DNA from: Cyanophora paradoxa
Lineage: Eukaryota; Glaucocystophyceae; Cyanophorales; Cyanophoraceae
Direction: 5' to 3'
NCBI GenBank assembly: GCA_004431415.1
Contig: QPMI01000356.1
Coordinates: 1 to 50,305 of the forward strand
DNA: 50,305 nt
The stretch's first letter is position 1, and the number at the start of each line of letters is the position of its first letter. Below are positions 30,890 to 40,707 of this stretch, in pieces. Position numbers and translations under genes: made by a program. The notes beneath the pieces were generated by a model, which saw only the letters and a list, made by a program, of their open reading frames with translations, did no database searches and was not told the DNA's origin.

Positions 30890-32493
30890 CTGCCGAACGT
30901 GCTGTACGCGGAGGCGCTGGTGCGGCTCGGGGAGCTGATGGTCGTCGAGGGCCACGTCGAGGAGGGCCTCCAGACCCTCGTCCGCCCCCGGCCCCCGACC
31001 CCCGCCCCGCACCCCTCACCCCTCACCCCTGACCCCCCCGCGCGCAGTTCGACGTGCGCGGCCCCGCCCTGCACCCCTCGACCCGCGCCCCTCGCCCCCG
31101 CCCTCGCCGACGGGGGGCGCGCAGGCGTGGTCGGTGGTGCTGCGCGCGGGGGCCTGCCCCTCCCGCCTCGAGTCCCGCATCATCCTCCTCCTCGCCGAGG
31201 GGCACTGTGCGCCCCCGCACCGCCCTTTCCCACCCCCCGCCCCTTCCCCCCGGCGCCTGACGGTCGCGGGGCGGGGCGGGCAGTCGTGCACCCGACGGCC
31301 TTCCAGCTGGGCGAGCGGGTCTACTGGTGCACGCAGAACGTGGAGGACCGGCACCAGGAGGCGCGGGCGTGCAACCTGCTGGCGGCGCTGGCGGCGAGCG
31401 CGGGGCGCCTCGAGGAGGCCCGCGCCCACGTCGACCGCGTCTTCGAGATCCAGCTCCAGCTGCCCCCGCACGAGCAGTGCGCCCCCCTGCTCCGCGACAG
31501 CGAGCTCAGGGAGCTCCTGCCCAGAGAAGCGGAGAGACCGAGAAGAGCGCAAGGGAATAAGAAGCGGATAGGGCCCCCCCGTTCATTTCCTTTTTAGCTT
31601 CTTTTCCGTCCTTATCGACCTTGAATTGCGATGGGGCGCGCTGACGGGGGCCGGGGGCAGGGAGCGGGAGGCGGCGGGGTACCTGGCTACGAGCACGGCG
31701 GTGCCGATGGCGCTGCGGGCGGGGCGGACGCACGAGTGCTTCGAGCTGGCGCGCACCGCCCACGCCATATACCGCCGCCTCCCCGACGCCGCCCAGTGCG
31801 CCCCGCCCCACCCGCCTCCCGCTGCGCATGCCCCCCCTGCGCGGTCTCACGGGGGGTACCGGGGGCGCAGCGCGGCGGGGGACGTGGTGACGGGGGGCTT
31901 CCGGGCGATGCACCGCTTCCCGCACCTGCTCCCCGCCTACGCCGAGGCCGCCCGCTTCGCCCTCTTCCTCTCCGCCCTCGCCGACCCCGAGTGCGGCCCC
32001 CCGAGCCCGCCCCCCGCCCCCCGCCCCGCCCCGCGGGGTGTGCTGAGGGGTGGGGCCGGGGGCAGGGAGAGCACGCCGACGCGCTTCCTCGCCCTCTGCG
32101 GCCTCGGCGAAGTCTACGCCCGCCAGGTCCGGGTCCCGCCCCCGCGTCCCAGCCCCCTCCGATCGCGAGTCGCCCCGCCGCCGGCTCACCCGGGGCGGGC
32201 GGGGCAGGGCGCGTGGCGGCGGGCGGCGGTGGCGTACGGGGCGGCGCTGGAGGCCTCCGCGCGGCACCGGCGCTCCTTCCCCCTCGACCACCCCCGCATC
32301 CTCGTCCGCCCTCCCCCTCCCCCCGCGCCCCGCCCCGCCGGCCTCCTGTAGATCTAGACCTGACGGGGCGCGGGGCGGGCAGCGGGTGACGGAGGCGGTG
32401 CGGCGGTGCCGGGAGCTGAGCGAGGCAGTGCCGCTGCCGCTGAGCTTTCCGGGGCCCCCGACCCCCGTCGGCGAGCTCCACTTCCTCTTCTGA
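30890..32493 (+). CDS. Helical-repeat (TPR-like) segment, probably the C-terminal half of the upstream gene
   Basis: After an AT-rich stretch that ends CTGACGCGCGTGCTGGCGGGCGGTGCGCGCAG, exons read LPNVLYAEALVRLGELMVVE, AWSVVLRAGACPSRLESRII, VVHPTAFQLGERVYWCTQNV, ACNLLAALAASAGRLEEARA, AAGYLATSTAVPMALRAGRT, FRAMHRFPHLLPAYAEAARF, PTRFLALCGLGEVYARQ, AVAYGAALEASARHRRSF, and RVTEAVRRCRELSEAVP, with a stop at 32493. The A-L-R-G repeat spacing is that of an alpha-solenoid like those of APC/C or cohesin-loader subunits, but I cannot name the family. The lack of a starting ATG before YAEALVRLG and the good acceptor suggest it continues the preceding exons. A separate gene is the alternative. Confidence 0.55.
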
Positions 32494-33702
32494 TCATGAG
32501 CCGCCCGAGCCGCCCCCGGCCCGGCGCCGGCACCGGGCACGCCTCCCCCGGGCCATATTGCTTCACACATCGTATCGTCGTTGCATACTGTGCCTTACTT
32601 AAATTTGACGTGTATGCAATCGCCGAGATGGATCCGGAGCCGAGTCGAATTCAGGATAGCACGTATGAATAGCCTATAGCTAGCTATATATAGGTATAGA
32701 ATACGAATAGGCTTTTAATACTTAATCAGTTCCGTCTTAAAATCAGTTCCGTCTTTTAAACTGTGTTTGAATTCGAACCATTTACGGATATATAGCCGCT
32801 GAGGAACAGAGAGCTTCTTGGCCAGCCGGAGAATAGCCATAGCTGTAGCTAGAGCATCTTTTCAGCCACCGCTTCGGTGATCGAGCGTCGGAGTCTTAGC
32901 TTGCCAATTGTGCATGTATACGTATTTCCTTGCAATTGTAACTTTAGTTGAGATGTAGTTGGATTTCCCGGTACTTGGAATTTCTGAAGCCTTGAATCGA
33001 AGCTTGAAACCCTTTGTTGGCTCGTATTTTCTGATTCGCGTTTGTACGGTATTCGTAACGGTGTATACGTAGCTATCAGTGTAGAGTTCCCTCGCGATCG
33101 ACAGTATTCTTCCCTCCCAGCCGCTGAGCCCCCGTCCGACGGTCTCCCACTCACAGTTCCTTGGGCTCCCGCTCTCATGATGGCTCTCTTGGCGCCGGTG
33201 AGGCCGGCAGAGGCCGGCCCCGCGTGCACGGGCGGAGCTCCACTCGACGAGGTCGACGTCTGACAGCCAGACTTGTACCGCGAGCCCCGGCGGCACGTAG
33301 CCTAGTAGTGACGCCGAACTCGTTCTAGAGGCGCTGTCCAGATCGAAACAGTCGATGTATTTTCTATTTGCTATACTAGAGACAAATTAGACTAGTGCTT
33401 GGTCTCAGAGTGTGGTTTTTTAATTTGAAGCTCGAATTCGAAGTGCTATGGCACGCCGTGTGCACGTGACGACTCGGCGAATATTTCTTCCATTGAGCCC
33501 AGCCGTAGGCCGAGGCGTCGAGAGTGGGGGCGCAGAAGCGTCGTGGACGTCGACGCGTGCGTGTCGCCGCACCGAGCGCCCGCCGGCCAGCGCACGGCTG
33601 GGGGGCTCCGGGCGGGGCGCGACGGCGGGGCGCGCAGGGGTCCGCTGCGGGGATCAGGCGGCGGCCGGCGCCGATGGCGACAGCTACTGCGGCCCCCGAT
33701 GC
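32494..33702. other. Intergenic region between convergent genes, AT-richer
   Basis: This 1.2 kb lies between the helical-repeat gene (+) and the 5-alpha-reductase gene (-). It is markedly AT-richer, for example TAGCTATATATAGGTATAGAATACG near 32680-32704, plus a directly repeated TCAGTTCCGTCTT at about 32727-32755. No coding pattern, RNA gene or transposon end could be supported. Confidence 0.45.
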
Positions 33703-35232
33703 CTAGTAGATCCCCGGTATGATCGCCTTGCGGTTCTTGGGGTACCTCTCCCCGAAGTGGGACCTGTAGAACGCGTGGTGCGCCCTCGCCCGGGGTACAA
33801 GGTTCGCCGCCGTCAGCAGCACGAACGCCAGCGCCTGATGCAGTGCGGGAAGGAGGGGGGGGGGGAGGGGTGATGTTAAGAAAAAGGGGGGGTACGGGTA
33901 CCGGTCGGTCTCCGGGGCACGCACCGCGGGGCTCCAGGTCGCGATGGCGAAGCCCGTCCACTCGAGCAGCTGCGCGGGGGGCGGCGGGGCTCGGCGCCGG
34001 GAGGGGTACGGGTAGAGGGGGGAGGGCGCGCGGACCTCGCCGAAGTAGTTGGCGCAGGAGACGTACTCGAAGGCGCCCCCCCGGGGGATCAGGTACGCGC
34101 GCTTGGCCTCCCCCTCCCCCCCCAGCTCGAGGACCTCCTCCCCCCCTCCCTGGGGCCCCGCGCCCTCCCCGGCGGCCTTGCCGGCCGGCTTGCCCCGCTG
34201 CCGCGCGGCGCCCTTGGGGGCGGCGGGGGCGCCCGAGGCGGGCTCCGGGGCGGCGGCCGGCCTGCCGGCCTCCTTCTCCCGCTTGGAGCGGAGGGCCCAG
34301 AGGGCGTAGTCGCTGAGGACGTTGATCAGCCAGCCCACGTTCCAGAACATCACCCCCAGCAGGAAGCTGCCGGCGGTTCGCGGGGGGAGAGACAAATTCG
34401 AAGGGCGGAGGGGGTCAGGCCTAGGGGCGCGGACCGCGGGTCGAAGAAGTAGTGGGTGGGGTACGGCTGCACGAGGGAGAAGTGGCGCCCGTTGAGGTAG
34501 CCTGCAGGGCGGGCGTGAGGCGACGCTGCGGCGGCTCCGGGCTCGAATCCGGCGCGGACCGTTGACGACGTTGAAGAGAATGGCGCAGAGGACAGTCGTG
34601 ACGTTCGTGGGGCCGAAGGAGGGGCACATGAGCGAGTGGATGATCGAGCGGTTCACGTAGTGGATCTGATCCGATCTGAGGCGCGGGGCGCGGGGCGCGG
34701 GGCGCGGGGCGCGGGGCGAGCTCGCGGGCACCATCCACATGCCGAGGAAGACGGCGGGGAGGCCCATGTGGACGGAGAGGGGCATGCGCAGGCCGCGGCC
34801 AATGGGCAGCTCCATGAAGAACGCTGCGAAGAAGAAGATGGGCGAGATGACCTCCTGCAGGAACCTGCGCATGCCGCCGCGCTGCAGGCCCCGGCGGCGC
34901 GAGGCGGCGCGAGGCGCGCGAGGCGACGCGCGCGCACCAGCCGAAGCGACCGCTCAGCTTCGGCCCGAATCCGCTCCGGTAGTGCCGCCCTGGCGGTCGC
35001 GCGTGAGGCCTGCGGCGCAGCGTGCGGCGGCCGGCAGCGCACCGTATGGCGCCGTGAAGCACATGCATGCGACGAACGTGACCGGCGCCATCGCGAACCA
35101 GAACGCGAGCAGCTTGTCATAGAACGAGCGCTCCGTCGTAACCGGCCAGTCCAGCAGCTCTTTGAAGTGCGTGACGAGGTAGCCTCCTACCGGCTGCGCC
35201 TGGGCGCTGCCCGGCGGATGGCTGATATCCAT
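33703..35232 (-). CDS. 3-oxo-5-alpha-steroid 4-dehydrogenase (SRD5A/DET2 family)
   Basis: This family uses NADPH to reduce the delta-4 bond of 3-oxo steroids in the ER membrane. Exons give KELLDWPVTTERSFYDKLLA, FWFAMAPVTFVACMCF, VISPIFFFAAFFMELPIGRG, SVHMGLPAVFLGMWM, YVNRSIIHSLMCPSFGPT, YLNGRHFSLVQPYPTHYFFD, LGVMFWNVGWLINVLSDYAL, YLIPRGGAFEYVSCANYFGE (the NADPH-side motif), EWTGFAIATWS, ALAFVLLTAANLVPRARAHH, and FGERYPKNRKAIIPGIY with the stop at 33703. This C-terminal YPKxRKAxIPxxY is the family signature. The start is the ATG at 35232 (MDISHPPGSAQAQ). It is unusual in having a roughly 50-residue Ala/Pro/Gly/Lys-rich insert between LRSK and YLIPRGG. The substrate may be an algal sterol. Family assignment is very secure. 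Confidence 0.92.
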
Positions 35233-35418
35233 TTATCCCTGCTCGGCTGGGCGCTCTGACTCGCCGCTCACTGACTTTTCGCACGAGTCGCGAGCGGCGT
35301 ACCCCTGGCGTGGTGGCTTCGCCGGAGCGAGGACGCCCCAGCGGGCGTGCTGGTACTTCATTCGAAATTCGAATGAGTCAGTAATCCGCTGCAGAGCCTG
35401 CGGCTGGCCGTGGGTGAG
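35233..35418. promoter_or_regulatory. 186-bp divergent intergenic region
   Basis: The region separates the 5-alpha-reductase start (minus) from the SNM1-like start (plus). It includes the near-palindrome ATTCGAAATTCGAAT at about 35360-35374. No TATA box is seen. Confidence 0.35.
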
Positions 35419-38196
35419 ATGAACGGCTCGGCGAACGCGCTGCCAGCTCGGCGGTTTGCGAGCGCCTTGCCTTGGACGAACATCGTAGGCATCCCTGCAT
35501 TCTGCTCTCGATTGAAATAACGCCGCACTTCCCAGTTCGTCGACTCGTTCGTTCGCGGCGGAGCAGGCCCGGGCAGCCCAGGACCCGTCTTCTTTCTTTC
35601 TCATTTCCATAGCGGTGAGCAGCGCCGCGCTCTTCTCCATCTGCCTTCGCCGGTCCGCGCCGGCCTAGCGCTGCTCATTCAAACCGCGCAGACCACTATG
35701 CGGGGATCGAGTGGCTGCAGGGGACAGGAGCACGCGTCTACACGTCACAGGTCACAAGGGATCTCCTGCTGGACCGCTTCCGCATCGATCCGCGGGCCGT
35801 GGTCCCTCTGGAGGAGATGCGGCAGCACGTGATCGACCTCGACCCGGGCCCCGCGGGCGCCGTCCGCGTCGCCGTGACCCTCATCCCCGCCCGCAGGCGC
35901 GCGCTTGCAATTGTTCGAGACGACGCTAATGGCCCAGAACCGCCCGCGCCGCGCTCACAGTCGCCGCAGCCACTGTCCTGGAGCGGTTCTGCTCCTGTTC
36001 GAAGGTGAGCGTGCGCGCGCATGCGCATACGGCCGCGGCTCTCTAGGCTATAGCCGGATTCGCGACCCTGAGCGTGACCTTTGAGCGCGTGAAGGTTACT
36101 TCGGTCGGTACCTCCACACGGGTCAGCCTCTTCCTCTCGAAGCCCCCCACTCGTCCGCGCTCAGATTTGATCTGGACCTCAGGTGACTTCCGCTACGATG
36201 ACTCGACGCGAGAGCTGCTCCTACCCCTCGTCTCCGGCCCGGGAAGGGGGGTAGACATTCTCTTCGCCGATACGACGTTCGCGGACCCCCTCTGGCGCGC
36301 CTTCCCAACCCAGGTCCCTCTGCCCGGCCCTACCCCCCTCCACCCCTGGCCACGGCTCACCCGACCCGCGCAGCAAGCCGCGCTGCAGCAGATCATAGGT
36401 GCGCGCGGCCGGAGCCCGAGCGCCGCGGCCCGGCCCTCCGGGGACGCGCCGCCCTCGCCTCAGATCTGATCGAGAAGCGGGCGCCGCCGCCGCTGCCGGT
36501 GTACATCGACACGCGGGGGATGCTGGGGACGGAGGGCCTCCTCGCCGGCCTCGCCCGCCACTTCCGCTGCAGGGCCCGCCCCCGCCCCCGTCCTCTCTCG
36601 TCGCCGCCCCCTCGCCCGACGCCGGCGGCCGCGGGCAGGTGTACCTCTCGGAGAAGCAGCACCGGCAGGCGCGCGCCTGCGCCCTCGGCGACCCTGACCC
36701 CGCCTTCCTCGACGCCTTCACCTCCGTCGTGCACACCCTCCCCCCACCGCCGCTGAGCCCGCCCTCCCCCCTCACCCCACACCAGGAATCCGAGACGAGG
36801 CTCCGGGCGGTCCGTGTACCCCTCGAGACCTACCGAACCGCCCTCCAAACCATTGCCGAGTCGCTTCCCCCCGGTGCGCCACGCCGGCCTTCCGTACCCC
36901 GGCCCGCCGGCGCCGCGCCGCGCCGCGCCTGAAGCTCCGCGCAGGAAGCCGTATCCCCCTCTCGCGCCTCCCCTTCCTCCTCATCCGCCCCTCGACGCTC
37001 TGGTTCGGCCTGCGGGTGTGCTTCTACACCGCCTGTCCACTTTGGTAGCGTTGGATGCCGTACCCCGCAGAACGGGCGGGTCGAGAAGGCGCTGGCCGGC
37101 CCCATACGCCGGGGGGCCGTCTGGGTGCGCGCTCCCTCGCTCCTCCCGGACGGCGCAACCTCCCGAGACGCCGGGCCCCGCAGCACGTGCTCTTCTCGAT
37201 CCACAGCTCCTCCTCGGAGCTGCGGGCCTTCGTCGCCGCCGTCCGCCCGCGCCGCATCGTGCCCCTCCTGCACCTCTCCGCGCGCCAGGCGCGCCTCCCC
37301 GCCGGCGACGGCGGCGCGGCGGCCCCTCTGAGCGCCTGCAGCTGGCGCCCCTGGAGAGGGCCCTGGAGCGATCGCCGTGCGCGCGCCCCGCGCTGCCGGC
37401 GGCCGTGCGGCGCTGGTTCGGCCTCGCCGCCGAGCCCAAGGGGCCGCCCGAGCCCCCCGACCTCTCCGACTCCTACCGCGAGGTCCCTCGCCCCGCACCC
37501 CGCCCCACGCACCGCCCCGCCCCCGCCCGAGCGCGACCGGCCCGCAGTGCTCGTGCCCGGACGACGAGGGGCGGAGGAGGGCGGCGGGGCGGGGAGGGCG
37601 CGGGGGCGGAGGAGGATCTCGACGAGGGACGCTTCGCCGACGACCCGCCGGGTCCGCCCCCGCGCCCCGGCGCTCCCCGAGCGGGGTGGCGCTGAGGGGC
37701 GTCGGCAGGGGGCCCGGGCGGGGTCGGGCGGGAGCCCCGGAGGCGGGGGAGGGTGTCGAGCTCCCGGCCGCGTCAGAGCAGGGCCCGCCCCCCGCCGCCC
37801 CCGCCGCCCCCGCCGCCCAGCCGCCCTCCGCGCTCCCCGAGGGCCCGCCCTGGAGGGCCGCCCCGCCGAGGGCCGCCGCCCGCCGGCTGCTGGCCCCGCG
37901 CGCCGCGGCTCGGGGCGGGGGCGGGGCGGGGGCTCGCGGGGCGGCGGCCGGGGAGGCCGGCGGAGGGCGCGCCGCCCCCCGCCAGCGAAGGGTCGCAGGC
38001 CTCCGGGGAGGCCTCCCCCGCGCCCCGCAAGCGGCCCCGCACAGGCCCCGCCGCCCCCGCGCCCGCCGCCCCCGATCCGCCGCCGCCGCCGCTCTGGCGG
38101 GTGCGGGCGGAGCTGAAGGGGAACAAGATTGCGTCCGCCCCTCGCGCCGCCCTCCTCCGCCTCCTCGCCCACCTCGAGGCCGCCGCGGCCGCCTGA
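35419..38196 (+). CDS. SNM1/Artemis/Apollo-type metallo-beta-lactamase/beta-CASP DNA nuclease
   Basis: These 5'-3' nucleases act in DNA crosslink and end repair in the nucleus. The ATG at 35419 opens NGSANALPARRFASALPWTN, which splices (GTAGGC...CCCAG) to FVDSFVRGGAG and FFLSHFHS / DHYAGIEWLQG, giving the metal-binding HxHxDH motif. Then follow VYTSQVTRDLLLDRFRIDPR, VVPLEEMRQHVIDLDPG, HCPGAVLLLFEG, RYLHT / GDFRYDDSTREL, VDILFADTTFADPLWRAFPT, the beta-CASP exons VYIDTRGMLGTEGLLAGLAR, VYLSEKQHRQARACALGD, RIPLSRLPFLLIRPSTLWFG, NGRVEKALAGPIRRGAVWVR, and HVLFSIHSSSSELRAFVAAV with RPRRIVPLLHLS. The C-terminus is a Pro/Ala-rich tail ending WRVRAELKGNKIASAPRAAL, and the stop is at 38196. The metal ligands visible in this reading are intact. 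The SNM1 subgroup is not resolved. Confidence 0.9.
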
Positions 38197-38476
38197 CGCC
38201 CAGCCCGCACTCCAACGGACCTCTGAAGTCTGGCCGACGCCCAGGGGGCTCGCCGCCGCCGGGCGAGGTCCCCCGCCCATCGATAACTGTATACGGTGTC
38301 CGTACGCGTATATATTGCCTTGCGACCCCCGCGCCGCCCTTCGCTGCAACCGGAGCAGTATCTCATTGCGGACGATGCATCTAACGTTTGTATTTAGCAG
38401 TAACGATAAGCGCGGACGTGGAGGTTTTTAGTAGGCTAGTGGGGTGCGGGTGGCGGGGCGGGGGCGGGGGCCGGGG

Positions 38477-39378
38477 TCAGGAGGAGCGCATGGCCTCGGA
38501 GGAGAGGGCGAGGAGGGCGGCGCGGGCGGAGTCGAGGTCGGCGCGGGCGGCGCCGAGCTCGGCCTCGAGGGCGGCGACCCTGGCCTCCGAGGCAGCCACC
38601 CGCGAGCGCGCGATCGCCTCCCGCGTCGCCGCCAGCGCGCCCCCGAGGCTCGCCCCCCCGCACTTGCTGCACGTGCCCGAGGAGGCCTCGGACCCCGCCG
38701 CCGCCCCCCCCTGGCCCCGCCCCGCCTGCTGCGGGGGGAAGATGGACCAGGGCGGCTGGTAGACCGGCCCGCCCGGCAGCTGCGACATCATCGCGAAGCC
38801 CGAGGTCACGGGGGAGGCAATGGGAACGCCGCCGGCCGTCGCGGAGACGGCCGCCGCCGCCGCCGTGAGCCACGGGGAGCCGGATACGAGGCTCTGCCTC
38901 GCCGAGCCGCCCGCGATCGGCGAGTCGGTGCCGCCGCCGTTTGTGGCCGGCATCGCGGCCGGTGGTGGGAGCCAGGACTGCGCCGCTGCGTGTCCAGACG
39001 GGGAGCCCACCAGCCCGAAGCCCGGCATCATCAAGCCGTTCCCGGGGCTCGAAAGCTGGGCGCCCGGCGAGACGGGCGACACTCCAGAAGCTCCGGCAGC
39101 AGCAGTTAAGGTAGCCAGACGCTCCCGCTGCCGCTTCCGGTACCTGCGCATCACGCCTCAGCTCAAGGTGCATCTTGCGCAAGATCGAGGCGCGATCACC
39201 GTCTGGCGGCTTCCGCGTTCATCTGCCGCTTTCGCTCAATATCGTCAGTAGTTTTTTGTTCCCCTCCGCCTCCGGCGCCTCCATCTTCTCGCCCCGATCC
39301 GCTCTCTCCCCCCTCTTCAGCGCGCGCCACCAGCGTGGCCGCTTCGATGACTTCGTTCCGCTGGCCGCCCCTCGGCAT
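38477..39378 (-). CDS. bZIP transcription factor
   Basis: An N-terminal acidic exon (GGQRNEVIEAATLVARAEEG) leads to DDIERKRQMNAEAARR. The intron GTGATCGCG...GATGCGCAG joins this in phase to YRKRQRERLATL, which reconstitutes a bZIP basic region with the invariant N and R (NAEAARRYR). The leucine zipper directly after it is weak. The middle is Ala/Gly/Pro-rich with VYQPPWSIFPPQQAG and a CSKCGG motif. The C-terminus is a strong Ala/Leu/Glu coiled coil (AASEARVAALEAELGAARAD) ending LALSSEAMRSS, stop at 38477. It would bind DNA as a dimer in the nucleus, and the distal coiled coil might carry the dimerisation. The start is the ATG at 39378. The basic region is convincing; target genes are unknown. 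Confidence 0.72.
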
Positions 39379-39644
39379 GCCCAAAAGCACGCCAAGCGCT
39401 ACGCAAAGCTAAGCTTCCCTAGCTAAGTTTACGATGCTGGCTGAGAAGATCGGGAATCGAAAAGGCGATGCCGAAGCTGGGCTAGGGCAGCCGCGAAACA
39501 CGGGGCAGAAGCCTCACGCGTGCAGGCGGCGAGAGCCGGATGAGGCAAGAAGCCGCAGCGTCGCCAAGCGAGGCCGTGGGGTGGGGGTGAATTGTTTTTT
39601 CAGGGAGGGTACACAGAGACCCGGCCGAAAGCGGAGTGCGAGCT
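39379..39644. promoter_or_regulatory. Divergent intergenic region of the bZIP and thioredoxin-like genes
   Basis: 266 bp separate the bZIP start (minus) from the likely thioredoxin-like start (plus). An upstream ATG at 39434 and a T-run ending TTTTTTCAG at about 39594-39602 suggest that a 5' UTR intron of the plus gene lies here. Confidence 0.35.
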
Positions 39645-40243
39645 ATGGCGGGGAAAGGCGGCGGGTTTCAGGTGCGGCACGGCTCGCCAGTCTTCTCTGT
39701 GGCGCACTGCAACCCGGAGGCAGGTCTCGGTGGACAGCGCGGCGGGATATGACAAGGAGATGCTCTTTACAGGCCTGGCAGTAGTTGAAGTCATGAGCGG
39801 TGCGTGGCGAGCCTCCCGGGCTGCTGCGTGGCGCCGGAGCGCCAACAATCGCGCAGGCTACTACGGGCCGTGCAAGTGTGTAGTGAACTTCTTCAAGAAC
39901 CTGTACTTCGAGGTGCCGGATGCGGAAACGAAGATCAAGTTCATTATTGTGAGCACTTGATCCGAAGCGGGGCCGGGGCCGCGAGGGGATGCGGGCCTCA
40001 CGCGGCGCGCCTTGCGCAGGCGGACGCGGACAAGATTCCGAAGCTAGCTGAGTACTCAGAGAAGGCGGAGCCCACGTTCCTCTTCTACAAGGTGCTCCCC
40101 GCGCGCCCGCCCCGCGCGCCGCGCAGAATCCCGCGCTCGTCGGCCAACCGGGGTTCCCTCGCGAGCAGAAGGGGCAGCTTCTAGAGAAGATCAAGGGCGT
40201 GCAATCCCCAGCCATCCGCAACCTGATAAAGAACAACGTATAG
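39645..40243 (+). CDS. Thioredoxin-fold protein, flagellar outer-arm dynein light chain/NME8-like, with altered active site
   Basis: Exons read MAGKGGGFQ / VSVDSAAGYDKEMLFTGLAV and VVEVMSG, then YYGPCKCVVNFFKNLYFEVP, AETKIKFII / ADADKIPKLAEYSEKAEPTF and LFYK, and finally EQKGQLLEKIKGVQSPAIRN, ending LIKNNV at 40243. The ADADxxxLxEYxxKxEPTFLFY block and the GVxxPxIxxLI ending match the thioredoxin domains of outer dynein arm light chains LC3/LC5 and NME8 (TXNDC3). Thioredoxins use WCGPC; here the splice gives GYYGPCK, so the first, nucleophilic cysteine is replaced by tyrosine. Classical disulfide reduction is therefore unlikely. I chose the ATG at 39645, since its exon runs straight into the VSVDSA exon. 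A 5' non-coding exon upstream is possible. It suggests the organism has a motile flagellum. Confidence 0.78.
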
Positions 40244-40707
40244 CGTAGTGTGAGCCATGTACAGTAGGAGTAGCACGCGTGTGTTGTAGGTCAGGACGCC
40301 TCTCCCGGCTGGCGACGGGCACAGCGGTCTTAGCTTCAACGGGCTTCTGCACTTCTGCAGCCCGGCAGGCGGCGGCGGGGCGGCAGCTGCGGCGGCAGCG
40401 GTGGCGGCTCTTAGCACGGCGTTGCTGCTCCGGGACGAGCGGGCTCCAGCGCGCTGGGCACAGGCGAGGCGCGGCAGTGCAGAGCCCATGGCGAGCGGGG
40501 GCGGGGGCGGAAGGGGCAAAGGGCTGGAGGCGGTGGACCGCGGGCCGCCGAGAGAGGGTCGGCAAGCGCATCCATGTCGGACCCGGATGGAGTCTCGTGA
40601 ATTCTAACAAAAAGCAACAAGGGCGGCGGAACGGCGAAAGAGCAGGCAGCTATGCGAAAAGCCTAGCTATAGAGGGACGCAAGTGTAAAGAGAGAGCAGG
40701 GGGGACT
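40244..40707. other. Intergenic region between convergent genes
   Basis: These 464 bp lie between the stops of the thioredoxin-like (+) and MBOAT (-) genes. The stretch is GC-rich with GGCGGC repeats around 40369-40400 and no supported gene. Confidence 0.4.

Noticed and set aside
32849-33296. Minus-strand frame with codons in the AT-richer intergenic region
   Set aside because: The composition follows the intergenic background, no domain or splice pattern is present, and overlapping frames are equally long.
34545-34570. tRNA-like GGGCTCGAATCCGGC
   Set aside because: The T-loop begins with C instead of T, no D-arm or anticodon arm lies upstream, and the site is within an intron of the 5-alpha-reductase gene.
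35233-35640. 135-codon minus-strand frame between the 5-alpha-reductase and SNM1 genes
   Set aside because: The same bases on the plus strand encode the metal-binding start of the SNM1-like nuclease (FFLSHFHS joined to DHYAGI) with good splice sites, so the minus frame is an antisense shadow.
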